DNA of 64,000 nt. Source: Muribaculum sp. (lineage in GTDB: Bacteria > Bacteroidota > Bacteroidia > Bacteroidales > Muribaculaceae). This document shows, piece by piece, positions 1 through 8,482 of this stretch; the stretch's first letter is position 1; the number at the start of each line of letters is the position of its first letter. The translations under genes were made by a program, and so were the position numbers. Below the pieces are notes generated by a model. That model saw nothing but the letters and a program-made list of their open reading frames with translations. It did not search any database and was not told where the DNA came from. Location of the stretch: assembly GCA_009775095.1 (NCBI GenBank), contig VSOZ01000009.1, positions 1-64,000 of the forward strand, in the 5' to 3' direction.

Positions 1-25
1 TTTTCCATTGCAGATTTTATTTTCT

Positions 26-34
26 GCAAAGATA
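26..34 (-). promoter_or_regulatory. promoter -7 element of a gene left of the window
   Basis: On the minus strand this reads TATCTTTGC, a perfect match to the Bacteroidetes -7 consensus TAnnTTTG. No gene lies to its left inside the window, so it probably drives a minus-strand gene whose start is before position 1. No convincing -33 TTTG is seen at the usual 20-bp spacing. Confidence 0.45.
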
Positions 35-141
35 CAATTTTTATGGCGCTAACACAGGTTTATTACCATGCGCCGATTTAATCGCCGAACAATGATTCAA
101 AAGATTTTGACACAGCCTCATGTAGGGAGGAGGGATAAAGT

Positions 142-174
142 AAAGCGGACCGTGTCAGTGACACAGCCCGCTTT
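142..174 (-). terminator. intrinsic terminator after tRNA-His
   Basis: An imperfect inverted repeat (AAAGCGG and GTGTC paired with GACAC and CCGCTTT around a short loop) sits just downstream of the tRNA on the minus strand and is followed there by a broken T run (CTTTACTTTAT). Its place right after the tRNA 3' end fits a terminator. Confidence 0.65.
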
Positions 175-177
175 TAG

Positions 178-252
<75 letters not shown>

Positions 253-263
253 ATTTTGATGGT

Positions 264-296
264 GCAAAGGTACAACTATTTTTGTAACCTACCAAA
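264..296 (-). promoter_or_regulatory. promoter of tRNA-His
   Basis: On the minus strand TTTG (293-296), exactly 20 bp, then TACCTTTGC (264-272), a near-ideal Bacteroidetes promoter. The predicted start site lies a few bases before the tRNA 5' end. The -33 box is inside the last codons of the upstream CapA-like gene. Confidence 0.8.
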
Positions 297-1406
297 CGTT
301 TTAAAGAAAAATCTATCGATTGGCGACATTTTTTTCTCAGGAAAAGATGTAGTGTCGCGCAAAACATCGATATTGTGATGAAGAAATATATTCTCGGCCG
401 AAGACTCAAAGGCCCTACACTGTGACTTCCATGTAGCGTCATGATACTTTTCCACAGGCACCAATCTGAAATTTCCACCAGCGACAGGCGGTACGGTAAA
501 TACCAAACGATAATCAGCCTTATCGACGATAGCACGCCCATCGGCATCACGTCTAAGCACCACTTTAACCATAGCTCCGCCGCGAGTGTCGCGTGTTTTC
601 ATATTGGAAATAAAATTTCCGAGCGAATAAACCAGCAGCACATTGCGCCCCTGTACATTATGACGCATCTCCATAGGCTGTATGACATGAGGATGAGAGC
701 CGATGATCATATCCACTCCTTCATCGACAAGAAAGTCGGCAAGTACACGCTGCGATGACGCCGGCAATAATTCATACTCGTTGCCCCAATGGATACATAC
801 CGCAACAATCTCGGCTCCGGCCGACCGCGCGGCAGAAATATCGCTTTTCATCAACGTCCGGTCAATGTAATCAACCTTTGCCCGTGTAGTGAGTTTTATA
901 CCGTTGGTGCCGTAAGTATAGTTAAGAAACGCCACCCGGAAGCCGTTAATATCTCTAAGCAACGGCAAAACAGAGTCGCGTTCCTGCCGGTTACGGTATG
1001 TACCGATATGATCCACTCCCCTATCGTCAAGACACTCGATCGTACGGAGCAACCCCTTGTCGCGCTTGTCAAGAGTATGATTATTGGCCGTCAACATCAT
1101 ATCGAAACCGGCATCGGCAAGAGCATCAAGATAACTGTCGGGAGCGCTGAAACACGGATAGCCCGAATAAGGCTTCCCGCCGAGCGGTGTCTCAAGATTG
1201 ACTACGGCATAATCGGCGGCATCTATATATGCTTCGACAGCGGAAAAACATTCCGAGTAATCATACACACCGCCATCACGTCGTGCGGCATCGATCTGCG
1301 CCTGATGCTGCATGGCATCGCCGGCAAACACAATCTCAGCTTTGGGTTCTTCATTAAAAAAAGAACCCAAAGTGAACAATATGATGTTTAAGAGAGGAGA
1401 GAACAT
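276..1406 (-). CDS. CapA-family metallophosphatase-like protein
   Basis: A 376-residue protein of the CapA / PGA_cap family, which has a calcineurin-like phosphoesterase fold and is named after poly-gamma-glutamate capsule synthesis. Its exact substrate in Bacteroidales is not known. The family motifs are all present: FAGDAM at 27-32, NLET at 70-73, ANNH at 107-110, HWGNEY at 206-211, GSHPHV at 236-241 and SLGNF at 261-265. Residues 1-17 are hydrophobic and may act as a signal or anchor. The gene starts 9 bp after folD on the same strand, so the two are probably cotranscribed. No capsule polymerase genes (capB, capC) are nearby, so a role in poly-glutamate capsule is not supported here. Confidence 0.88.
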   Translation of the reverse strand: MFSPLLNIILFTLGSFFNEEPKAEIVFAGDAMQHQAQIDAARRDGGVYDYSECFSAVEAYIDAADYAVVNLETPLGGKPYSGYPCFSAPDSYLDALADAGFDMMLTANNHTLDKRDKGLLRTIECLDDRGVDHIGTYRNRQERDSVLPLLRDINGFRVAFLNYTYGTNGIKLTTRAKVDYIDRTLMKSDISAARSAGAEIVAVCIHWGNEYELLPASSQRVLADFLVDEGVDMIIGSHPHVIQPMEMRHNVQGRNVLLVYSLGNFISNMKTRDTRGGAMVKVVLRRDADGRAIVDKADYRLVFTVPPVAGGNFRLVPVEKYHDATWKSQCRAFESSAENIFLHHNIDVLRDTTSFPEKKMSPIDRFFFKTFGRLQK

Positions 1407-1415
1407 ATCATGACG

Positions 1416-2300
1416 TTATTTTCCGTATATGGCTCCTTGTCCGGCAAGAAGCGTATTCTTCATCAACGAGCATATGGTCATAGGACCCACTCCACCGGGT
1501 ACAGGGGTAATACAAGAACACAACGGAGCCACATTATCAAAGTCTACATCGCCGCGCAGGCGGAATCCGCTCTTACGGGTGGCATCGGGCACACGCGTAG
1601 TGCCTACATCGATTATCACGACACCGGGCTTTACCATATCGGAAGTCACAAAACCGGGACGCCCCAAAGCGGCTATTATTATATCGGCTTCACGGCATAT
1701 ATCCTTGATGTCTTTCGTAGCGCTGTGGCATACGGTTACCGTAGCATCGCCGAGATTGTGCTTCTGCATCATAAGTGTAGCCACAGGTTTACCGACGATA
1801 TTGCTTCGTCCGAGCACCACACAACGCTTGCCTTTGGTGTCTATATCATAACGTGCGAGCAACTCCATAATGCCGGCAGGGGTAGCCGACAGATAGCATG
1901 GCAGCCCGATAGACATACGGCCTACGTTTATAGGATGAAAACCGTCGACATCCTTACGGTAGTCGATAGCCTCGATTATTTTCTGTTCCGATATGTGGGC
2001 AGGCAGCGGCAGCTGCACTATAAAACCGTCAACATCCTCGTCGCGGTTAAGTGTATCGATAGCTTCAAGAAGACGCTCTTCGGTCACATCCGACTCAAAG
2101 CGGATAAGCGTAGACTTGAATCCGCACTGCTCACAGGCACGTACCTTATGAGCCACATAGGTCTCGCTACCTCCGTCGTGGCCTACCAGTATAGCCGCCA
2201 AATGAGGACGTTTCTTACCCTCGGCAAGCATTTTCTCAACTGTCGCCGCTATCTCCTCTTTTATAGTATCGGCTACTTTTTTACCGTCAATAAGTGTCAT
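1416..2300 (-). CDS. folD: bifunctional methylenetetrahydrofolate dehydrogenase / cyclohydrolase FolD
   Basis: A 294-residue FolD, the normal length. It interconverts 5,10-methylene-THF and 10-formyl-THF through methenyl-THF in the cytosol, using NADP(H). The family signature around Tyr48 and catalytic Lys52 (YVAHKVRAC), the Rossmann segment GRSNIVGKPVA and the C-terminal PVPGGVGPMT are all intact. It lies between rpmH, which ends in its own terminator, and the CapA-like gene 9 bp downstream. I saw no clear promoter in the short gap before it. Confidence 0.97.
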   Translation of the reverse strand: MTLIDGKKVADTIKEEIAATVEKMLAEGKKRPHLAAILVGHDGGSETYVAHKVRACEQCGFKSTLIRFESDVTEERLLEAIDTLNRDEDVDGFIVQLPLPAHISEQKIIEAIDYRKDVDGFHPINVGRMSIGLPCYLSATPAGIMELLARYDIDTKGKRCVVLGRSNIVGKPVATLMMQKHNLGDATVTVCHSATKDIKDICREADIIIAALGRPGFVTSDMVKPGVVIIDVGTTRVPDATRKSGFRLRGDVDFDNVAPLCSCITPVPGGVGPMTICSLMKNTLLAGQGAIYGK

Positions 2301-2319
2301 TCAACTAATGATTTTTAAG

Positions 2320-2365
2320 TTTTATAAAAATAAAACAGCGCACCGGCAACTGCATACCGATGCGC
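2320..2365 (-). terminator. intrinsic terminator of rpmH
   Basis: On the minus strand a 9-bp stem (GCGCATCGG / CCGGTGCGC, one G-T wobble; 2338-2365) is followed by the T-rich tail TGTTTTATTTTTAT. It lies 27 bp after the rpmH stop. Confidence 0.8.
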
Positions 2366-2392
2366 TTTATGAGTTAACGTTCTCCGCGTGTA

Positions 2393-2548
2393 TTACTTGC
2401 GAGCGATAGTATCACTTACAGTAAGATGAGCACGACCCTTAGCGCGACGGCGAGCAAGTACCTTGCGACCATCGGGGGTAGACATGCGTTCACGGAATCC
2501 ATGCTTGTTCACTCTTTTTCTGTTAGAGGGCTGAAACGTTCTTTTCAT
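2393..2548 (-). CDS. rpmH: 50S ribosomal protein bL34
   Basis: A 51-codon frame encodes MKRTFQPSNRKRVNKHGF at its start and ends in TIARK. It is a highly basic, typical bL34 that binds 23S rRNA in the large subunit. The PSNRKRVNKHGFRERM core is the family signature. The gene has its own -33/-7 promoter upstream and an intrinsic terminator downstream, so it is a single-gene unit. The usual neighbours rnpA and dnaA are absent here. Confidence 0.97.
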   Translation of the reverse strand: MKRTFQPSNRKRVNKHGFRERMSTPDGRKVLARRRAKGRAHLTVSDTIARK

Positions 2549-2594
2549 CGTTTTATAATGTTATTGTTTTGTTATCAAGACGCATAAAGCGAGT

Positions 2595-2626
2595 GCAAAA
2601 TTACATAAAACATTTTATTAATGCAA
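2595..2626 (-). promoter_or_regulatory. promoter of rpmH
   Basis: Minus strand TTG (2624-2626), 20 bp, TAATTTTGC (2595-2603). It matches the Bacteroidetes -33/-7 pattern and sits about 45 bp before the rpmH start. Confidence 0.75.
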
Positions 2627-2648
2627 TACTAAAAAGACTTTTTAGTAT
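2626..2648. terminator. inverted repeat, probable terminator of the ileS-lspA operon
   Basis: A perfect 10-bp repeat ATACTAAAAA / TTTTTAGTAT with a 3-base loop, 6 bp after the stop of the last gene of the operon. The plus strand has the better T run (CTTTTTTC). On the minus strand, where the operon ends, the tail is T-poor, so termination may be partial. Confidence 0.55.
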
Positions 2649-2654
2649 CTTTTT

Positions 2655-2966
2655 TCAGCGTTGCAATATGATAAGCCGCGGCATATCGTCATCATTGACA
2701 AAAAGCGAACGTCCTTTCAGATAGCGCATAGCCCGCAGTATAGCGGTCTCGACAAGCGGAGCATTCTTGACTATACGGTCAAGTTGATCGATATTGACGT
2801 TTGTGACCCGATTGTCGGCCACCACGGCTACAATGCCCGACACAAACACGGTAGAATGGACCTCGCGATCAAAGCGGTCTACACGTACGACGCCGTCAAC
2901 TATATCGACCAATGACTGACGATAGACCTGCCCGGCATGCAACACGGCATGGCTAAGATATCTCAT
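2655..2966 (-). CDS. small hypothetical protein, last gene of the ileS-lspA operon
   Basis: A 103-residue protein that I do not recognise. It starts 13 bp after the DUF4296 gene on the same strand, which supports a real gene. It has no signal peptide or membrane segment. It is rich in valine and short beta-like stretches (LVDIVDGVVRVDRF, VFVSGIVAVVADN). The pattern loosely recalls the N-terminal beta domain of amidohydrolases, a family that I recall in a similar place in some Bacteroides, so a shrunken relative is possible, but this is only a guess. The 3' end lies beside an inverted repeat. Confidence 0.6.
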   Translation of the reverse strand: MRYLSHAVLHAGQVYRQSLVDIVDGVVRVDRFDREVHSTVFVSGIVAVVADNRVTNVNIDQLDRIVKNAPLVETAILRAMRYLKGRSLFVNDDDMPRLIILQR

Positions 2967-2979
2967 GATTGCGCCCGCC

Positions 2980-3771
2980 CTACTCTTTTTTGCCGTTAAG
3001 ATAACGTTTTATACCGGCACGGTTGTACTTGTCGGGGTTATAGCGGGTACGTACCAACGATATACTGTCGACATACGTCACCTCGCCTTTATCGGGTGAC
3101 ATACTCAACACGCCGTATATATAGCGCAGATTTCTAGCGGTATCGACCGGGAATGTTATAGTATTCCAACCATCCTGACTTACCGTATTGGCAATATAAT
3201 CTGTAGTGCCGTCATTGTACTCACCGGCAATAGTCCAGCGTATCGGCGAGCGATGGTTGCGCACATACACACTCCATGTATATACGTCGCCACGTTCCCA
3301 GTTGTCGTCACGCTTAAGTCCGAACTTCATGTTATCGGAAGGCATGCCATAGGCAAAACGGCGGTACTTGGCGTCGCTCCAAGCGTCGACCGAGTCACCG
3401 ACAACCGCAAGTTGCACCCTCTCGCCGCTACTCGACACATCGGCATCCTTAAGCTCCGCCTCCAGACGTTCTATAACCATATCATAAACCTCGATGTACT
3501 TCTCGACATTATGACCGTACCACACAAGCGAAGTATCGACCTGTTCGGCGGTGACGCCGTGCTTCATGTACACCGACTGTTTAAGTACCTTGCGCAACGA
3601 GTCGTTGCGATAAGACGCGCTGTTGAGGTCTATGACACCTTCACCTTTATGAATGTCGACCAACAGGTCGGCCATATCATCGGGCTTGATCACATAGTCG
3701 GGAGTACGGTCGCAAGCGACCGCACCAAGCGCTATAACGCCACATATCAAATATTGTCGGAATTTATTCAT
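2980..3771 (-). CDS. DUF4296 lipoprotein
   Basis: A 263-residue exported protein of the DUF4296 family, with no known function. The N-terminus (MNKFRQYLICGVIALGAVAC) is a lipoprotein signal with the cysteine at residue 20. The DUF4296 region follows (about 28-120, with IKPDDMADLLVDIHKGEG). The rest is a beta-rich domain. Its start overlaps the lspA stop by 4 bp (ATGA), so the substrate lipoprotein is translated right behind the lipoprotein signal peptidase. This linkage is common in Bacteroidales. The role is probably at the periplasm or outer membrane. Confidence 0.85.
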   Translation of the reverse strand: MNKFRQYLICGVIALGAVACDRTPDYVIKPDDMADLLVDIHKGEGVIDLNSASYRNDSLRKVLKQSVYMKHGVTAEQVDTSLVWYGHNVEKYIEVYDMVIERLEAELKDADVSSSGERVQLAVVGDSVDAWSDAKYRRFAYGMPSDNMKFGLKRDDNWERGDVYTWSVYVRNHRSPIRWTIAGEYNDGTTDYIANTVSQDGWNTITFPVDTARNLRYIYGVLSMSPDKGEVTYVDSISLVRTRYNPDKYNRAGIKRYLNGKKE

Positions 3772-4403
3772 TTTTCCTTTTCAACACTCTTTTCCACAAT
3801 AGGTGCGGAAAGGTATTTGGAATAAAACAATATCAATACAAATATGCCCACCGTAATAGCGGCATCGGCTATATTAAATATAGGCTGGAAGAACAAAAAA
3901 TACTCACCGCCTACAAAAGGCATCCATGAAGGCCAGTAAAAACTGAACAGCGGAAAATAAAGCATGTCTACGACCTTGCCGTGAAACAACGGGGCATAAC
4001 CGCCCTCGGGCGGAAACATGACGGCCACTTCAGGCGGATAGGGATTGTTGAATATCATACCGTAAAACACAGAGTCCACGATATTGCCCGCCGCACCCGC
4101 AGTGATGAGTGCGCAACAAGCTATATATCCGGCCTTGATGTCGGGGCGTTTTCTCATATGACATATGTACCATATGCCAAATCCCACAGCCACGATACGA
4201 AACAGGGTCAGAAACAACTTACTTCCTAGCTCCATACCGAAAGCCATCCCGTTATTCTCGATAAAATATATTCTGAACCAGTCGGTTATCACAAACTCCT
4301 GCCCGATATACATATTGGTTTTAACCCATATTTTCACCAATTGGTCGACCAGAAGCACTCCGGCTATGATTATAACGGCAAGCCAGCCTTTAGACAGCTT
4401 CAT
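3768..4403 (-). CDS. lspA: lipoprotein signal peptidase LspA (signal peptidase II)
   Basis: A 211-residue inner-membrane aspartic protease that cleaves the signal peptide of diacylglyceryl-prolipoproteins. The two catalytic aspartates are in GNIVD (Asp110) and FNIAD (Asp180). Four hydrophobic helices are visible. The protein is about 45 residues longer than the E. coli enzyme because the segment between the two catalytic motifs is longer (about 70 residues against 27) and rich in Pro, Gly and aromatic residues, a known trait of Bacteroidetes LspA. It sits between the dksA-like gene and the DUF4296 lipoprotein gene in one operon. Confidence 0.96.
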   Translation of the reverse strand: MKLSKGWLAVIIIAGVLLVDQLVKIWVKTNMYIGQEFVITDWFRIYFIENNGMAFGMELGSKLFLTLFRIVAVGFGIWYICHMRKRPDIKAGYIACCALITAGAAGNIVDSVFYGMIFNNPYPPEVAVMFPPEGGYAPLFHGKVVDMLYFPLFSFYWPSWMPFVGGEYFLFFQPIFNIADAAITVGIFVLILFYSKYLSAPIVEKSVEKEK

Positions 4404-4420
4404 CTATACGATAATATATT

Positions 4421-4804
4421 TTAGCGTTTCTTTCCGTTTTCTTTGGCCTCGACGCTCAATGTGGCATGAGGCACGGCAAGAAGACGTTCTTTAGGTATAA
4501 GTTTACCGGTCTGACGACATATACCATAAGTTTTGTTTTCTATTCTCACGAGAGCGGCCTGCAGATGCTGTATAAACTTCATCTGGCGCTGTGCCAGCTG
4601 ACCGGCCTCTTCCTTACCGAGAGTGCTGGCGCCCTCCTCAAGCACTTTAAATGTGGGCGACGTGTCGGCAGTGTCATTACCGTCACTGTTCATGACATTG
4701 GCTTTCAACAGGTCGTAGTCGCGCTGTGCCTTTTCAAGTTTCTTCAGGATAAGTTCCTTGAACTCCTGCAACTCCTCATCGGTGTAACGTGTTTTTTCAC
4801 TCAT
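4421..4804 (-). CDS. DksA/TraR-family protein without the zinc finger
   Basis: A 127-residue relative of DksA/TraR, proteins that enter the RNA polymerase secondary channel and act with ppGpp in E. coli. Residues 5-90 form the expected long coiled coil with an acidic tip region (NSDGNDTADTS, 39-49). The C-terminal globule keeps YGIC and GKLIPKERLLAVPHA, but three of the four zinc cysteines are replaced: Cys96 remains, the others are Thr99, Ser117 and Ala120. Zinc binding is therefore unlikely. It follows ileS by 20 bp and precedes lspA by 17 bp, so it is in the middle of the operon. The gene order is conserved in Bacteroidetes as far as I know. Confidence 0.88.
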   Translation of the reverse strand: MSEKTRYTDEELQEFKELILKKLEKAQRDYDLLKANVMNSDGNDTADTSPTFKVLEEGASTLGKEEAGQLAQRQMKFIQHLQAALVRIENKTYGICRQTGKLIPKERLLAVPHATLSVEAKENGKKR

Positions 4805-4824
4805 AACAATATGTTCATTTTAGG

Positions 4825-7800
4825 TTAGGGTACCAAATTAATCACCGCCTTCAGCTCTATACCGTCAAGGTCGAGAGTCTCGACAGTATCGTTGTCGGCT
4901 ATCGGCGCTACAGATACTGTTGAAGCGAGTACCTGCTTGGCGATATAGTCGCCGTAGGCCTCAATAGCCGCATCGGTATTTTCGTTAGGAGCGAAAACAA
5001 CTACAATCTTGTCCACGATGTCGTAGTTACGTCCCTTACGTATGTTCTGAATACGGTTCACTATGTCGCGGGCAATACCTTCACGGCGCAGGTCGTCGGT
5101 GACCGTCACGTCAAGAGCCACCGTAAGATTGCCGTCGTTGGCCACCTGCCATCCGGGTATATCCTCCGATATAATCTCCACATCAGCCAGCTCCACCTCT
5201 GCGACAACACCGTCGATGTCAAAAGCGAACCGGCCGTCACGCTCAAGAGCAAGTATGTCGGACTGCGACATAGACGCTACTTTTGCAGCAAGCGCTTTCA
5301 TAATCTTGCCATACTTCGGACCGAGCTTTTTGAAGTCGGGTTTTACACGCTTAACGAGCACTCCCTCATCGTTTCCGACAAATTTTATCGATTTGACATT
5401 AACCTCGCTCAATATAAGATCGGACATAGTCGCTATCATATCTTTCTGACGATTGTCAAGTACGGGTATCATAAGTGTCGACAACGGCTGACGTACTTTT
5501 ATATTGACCTTGCGACGCAAGGCGAGCACCATCGATGTCACATCCTGCGCGAGCTTCATGCGCTCTTCAAGATCAGGATCGCTCTCTCCGGCAACAGGGA
5601 ACGAAGCAAGGTGCACGGAAGAAGCGCTGTCCTTGGTCACGGAAGTAAGATCGGTGTACAACCGGTCGGCGAAGAACGGCGATATCGGCGCGATAAGCAA
5701 CGCCACAGTCTCAAGACATGTGTAGAGCGTCTGGTAAGCGGCAAGTTTATCCTTGTCCATCTCCCCGCCCCAGAAACGTTTGCGGTTAAGACGCACATAC
5801 CAGTTGCTGAGGTTGTCATTGACAAAATCATTTATGGCACGCGCCGCCTTGGTAGGCTCATAGTCGTCCAACGCCGACTCAACCTCACGTATGAGGGTAT
5901 TGAGCAACGAAAGTATCCAACGGTCTATTTCAGGTCTTTCCGCCACGGGCACCTGCGGCTGCGAATTGTCAAATCCGTCAACGTTGGCATACAGAGCGAA
6001 GAAAGAATATGTATTATATAGTGTGGCAAACAACTTACGGGCCGTCTCCTTCACTCCCTCGGGATCATACTTGAGGTTGTCCCACGGTGAAGAATTTGCA
6101 ATCATGTACCAACGCAAGGGGTCGGAGCCGAATTCATTTATGGCATCAAACGGGTTTACGGCATTGCCGAGACGCTTCGACATCTTGTTTCCGAAACGGT
6201 CGAGCACGAGTCCGTTGGAAATAACAGCCTTGTATGCCACCGAGTCAAATACCATGCCGGCAATGGCATGGAGAGTAAAGAACCATCCGCGTGTCTGGTC
6301 GACACCCTCGGCAATGAAATCGGCGGGATAAAGCTCGCCGGAGTCAAGACCCTCCTTGTTTTCAAACGGATAATGTATCTGCGCGTAAGGCATGGCGCCT
6401 GAGTCAAACCATACGTCGATCAGGTCAAGCTCACGGTGCATGGGCTTGCCGGTAGATGACACAAGCACTATATCATCGACATAAGGGCGGTGAAGATCAA
6501 TCTTCTCATAATTGGCCTTCGAATAGTCACCGGGCACAAAACCTTTCTCCTTATAGGGATTAGCTTTCATCACTCCGGCCTTGACCGATTTTTCGATCTC
6601 ATCATACAACGTAGCCACGCTGTCGATACATATCTCCTCTGTACCGTCATCAGTACGCCATATCGGGAGCGGAGTACCCCAATAGCGGCTGCGCGACAGG
6701 TTCCAATCCTGAAGATTTTCCAGCCATTTTCCAAAACGGCCCGAACCGGTGGACTGCGGCTTCCACTTTATAGTCTCATTGTTGGCCATGAGTTTTTCGC
6801 GGGCGGCAGTAGTACGTATAAACCAACTGTCAAGCGGATAATAGAGCACCGGCTTGTCAGTACGCCAGCAATGAGGATAGTTGTGCACATGCTTCTCTAT
6901 CTTGAACGCCTCACCTGCCTGCTTCATTTCTATGGCTATAACCACATTAAGATCCTCGGCTTTCTCGGCGGCCTTGTCATCATACTTGCCGTCGACGTTG
7001 AATTGCGGATCGTAAGCGTTTTTAACATAGTCGCCCTCATGACGCTTGTACAGCTCCACATTGACGCAATGCTCCACAAACGACTCGGCACAGTCATCAA
7101 GAAGATAATACTTTCCGGTAAGATCCACCATAGGACGGGTCTCGCCTTTGGTATTGATCATAAATAACGAAGGTATGCCGGCGGCTTTGGCCACGCGTGC
7201 ATCATCGGCACCGAAAGTAGGCGCTATATGCACAATGCCGGTACCGTCTTCCGTAGTCACATAATCGCCGGGAATCACACGGAACGCCTCGGATGAAAGT
7301 TCGACAAAATTATCCTTGCCTACGCCAAACACCTTTTCAGGGCAGCGAGCGGCATATTCTTTTACAAATTCGGGGGAGTTGTCATTAAGTTTTTCGGTCG
7401 GCTTAACCCACGGCATGAGCTGGTCATACTTCATGCCTATAAGATCAGACGCCTCATACTCGGCCACGATACGGTAAGGCACTGTCTTGTCGCCGGGCTT
7501 GTAGGCATCCATCGGCAATTCGGCGCCCTCGGGCTTGAAATATGCGTTAACGCGTGCCTTAGCCAAGACAACGCTTATCTTCTCGCCGTTATAAGGATTA
7601 TATGTGTTGACAAGCACATACTCGATCTTCGGTCCGACACACAGAGCGGTGTTGGAGGGCAGAGTCCACGGGGTAGTTGTCCATGCGAGAATGCAGGGAG
7701 TACCCCACCCGAGCATTTCGGGTTTAGGCTCGGAAATACGGAACATGGCCGTAACCGTAGTATCCTTTACATCGCGATAGCAACCGGGCTGATTAAGCTC

Positions 7801-8382
7801 GTGTGTACTCAATCCGGTACCTGCGGCGGGCGAATAAGGCTGAATGGTGTAGCCTTTGTAAAGATAGCCTTTCTTGTACAATTGACTCAGCAACCACCAT
7901 ACGGTCTCTATATAACGGTTGTCGTAAGTGATATACGGGTCATTCATGTCGACCCAATATCCCATCGAGTTGGTAAGGTTCTCCCACTCTTTGGTGTATT
8001 TCATCACTTCGCGGCGACAGGCGGCATTATAGTCGTCAACCGAGATTTTTTTACCGATATCCTCTTTGGTTATACCGAGAGACTTCTCGACCCCAAGCTC
8101 TACGGGAAGGCCATGAGTATCCCATCCGGCCTTACGCTTCACATGGAAGCCCTTCATAGTCTTGTAACGGCAAAATATATCCTTAATGGTACGAGCCATC
8201 ACATGATGGATACCCGGCATGCCGTTGGCCGACGGGGGACCTTCGTAAAACACAAACGACGGCGCACCCTCACGCACTTTCATACTCTGTTCGAAGAGGT
8301 TTTCGGCATTCCAGCGCTCAAGGACGCTTCGATTTATCTCGGAAAGATTGAAATTGTTATATTCGTTAAATTTCTTTTTCAT
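4825..8382 (-). CDS. ileS: isoleucyl-tRNA synthetase, type 2, with GxHH signature
   Basis: A 1185-residue class I synthetase that charges tRNA-Ile, with catalytic core, CP1 editing domain, a KMSKR loop at 733-737 and a long C-terminal anticodon-binding region. Length and motifs match the eukaryote-like IleRS2 type. The HIGH signature is not canonical: residues 49-60 read PPSANGMPGIHH, so HxGH has become GxHH (Gly57, His59, His60). Published work on bacterial IleRS2 describes this swap together with very strong mupirocin resistance. The gene heads an operon with the DksA-like gene, lspA and DUF4296. A -7 element lies 34 bp before the start. Confidence 0.97.
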   Translation of the reverse strand: MKKKFNEYNNFNLSEINRSVLERWNAENLFEQSMKVREGAPSFVFYEGPPSANGMPGIHHVMARTIKDIFCRYKTMKGFHVKRKAGWDTHGLPVELGVEKSLGITKEDIGKKISVDDYNAACRREVMKYTKEWENLTNSMGYWVDMNDPYITYDNRYIETVWWLLSQLYKKGYLYKGYTIQPYSPAAGTGLSTHELNQPGCYRDVKDTTVTAMFRISEPKPEMLGWGTPCILAWTTTPWTLPSNTALCVGPKIEYVLVNTYNPYNGEKISVVLAKARVNAYFKPEGAELPMDAYKPGDKTVPYRIVAEYEASDLIGMKYDQLMPWVKPTEKLNDNSPEFVKEYAARCPEKVFGVGKDNFVELSSEAFRVIPGDYVTTEDGTGIVHIAPTFGADDARVAKAAGIPSLFMINTKGETRPMVDLTGKYYLLDDCAESFVEHCVNVELYKRHEGDYVKNAYDPQFNVDGKYDDKAAEKAEDLNVVIAIEMKQAGEAFKIEKHVHNYPHCWRTDKPVLYYPLDSWFIRTTAAREKLMANNETIKWKPQSTGSGRFGKWLENLQDWNLSRSRYWGTPLPIWRTDDGTEEICIDSVATLYDEIEKSVKAGVMKANPYKEKGFVPGDYSKANYEKIDLHRPYVDDIVLVSSTGKPMHRELDLIDVWFDSGAMPYAQIHYPFENKEGLDSGELYPADFIAEGVDQTRGWFFTLHAIAGMVFDSVAYKAVISNGLVLDRFGNKMSKRLGNAVNPFDAINEFGSDPLRWYMIANSSPWDNLKYDPEGVKETARKLFATLYNTYSFFALYANVDGFDNSQPQVPVAERPEIDRWILSLLNTLIREVESALDDYEPTKAARAINDFVNDNLSNWYVRLNRKRFWGGEMDKDKLAAYQTLYTCLETVALLIAPISPFFADRLYTDLTSVTKDSASSVHLASFPVAGESDPDLEERMKLAQDVTSMVLALRRKVNIKVRQPLSTLMIPVLDNRQKDMIATMSDLILSEVNVKSIKFVGNDEGVLVKRVKPDFKKLGPKYGKIMKALAAKVASMSQSDILALERDGRFAFDIDGVVAEVELADVEIISEDIPGWQVANDGNLTVALDVTVTDDLRREGIARDIVNRIQNIRKGRNYDIVDKIVVVFAPNENTDAAIEAYGDYIAKQVLASTVSVAPIADNDTVETLDLDGIELKAVINLVP

Positions 8383-8415
8383 CTCAGTGACTAATTTGCC
8401 TAATGTAAAATTTTT

Positions 8416-8424
8416 GCAAATTTA
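8416..8424 (-). promoter_or_regulatory. promoter -7 element of the ileS operon
   Basis: Minus strand TAAATTTGC, a perfect TAnnTTTG match, 34 bp before the ileS start. The -33 box is not at the ideal distance; a TTTG occurs only 12 bp upstream. Confidence 0.55.
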
Positions 8425-8482
8425 CAACAAATCAGCCAAATTAAAAACTTTTATACGTTCTTACTTATAAATACTGAGATTA

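Noticed and set aside
276..1406. Capsule operon around the CapA-like gene
   Set aside because: Neighbours are folD, rpmH and tRNA-His; no polymerase or export genes for a capsule are present.
1410..2318. Plus-strand open frame of 302 codons opposite folD
   Set aside because: folD on the other strand has all family motifs; the antisense frame has no domain or promoter and is a codon-bias shadow.
8383..8482. T-box or other riboswitch before ileS
   Set aside because: The gap is only 100 bp and shows a -7 element but no hairpin or terminator; T-boxes are also not expected in this phylum.
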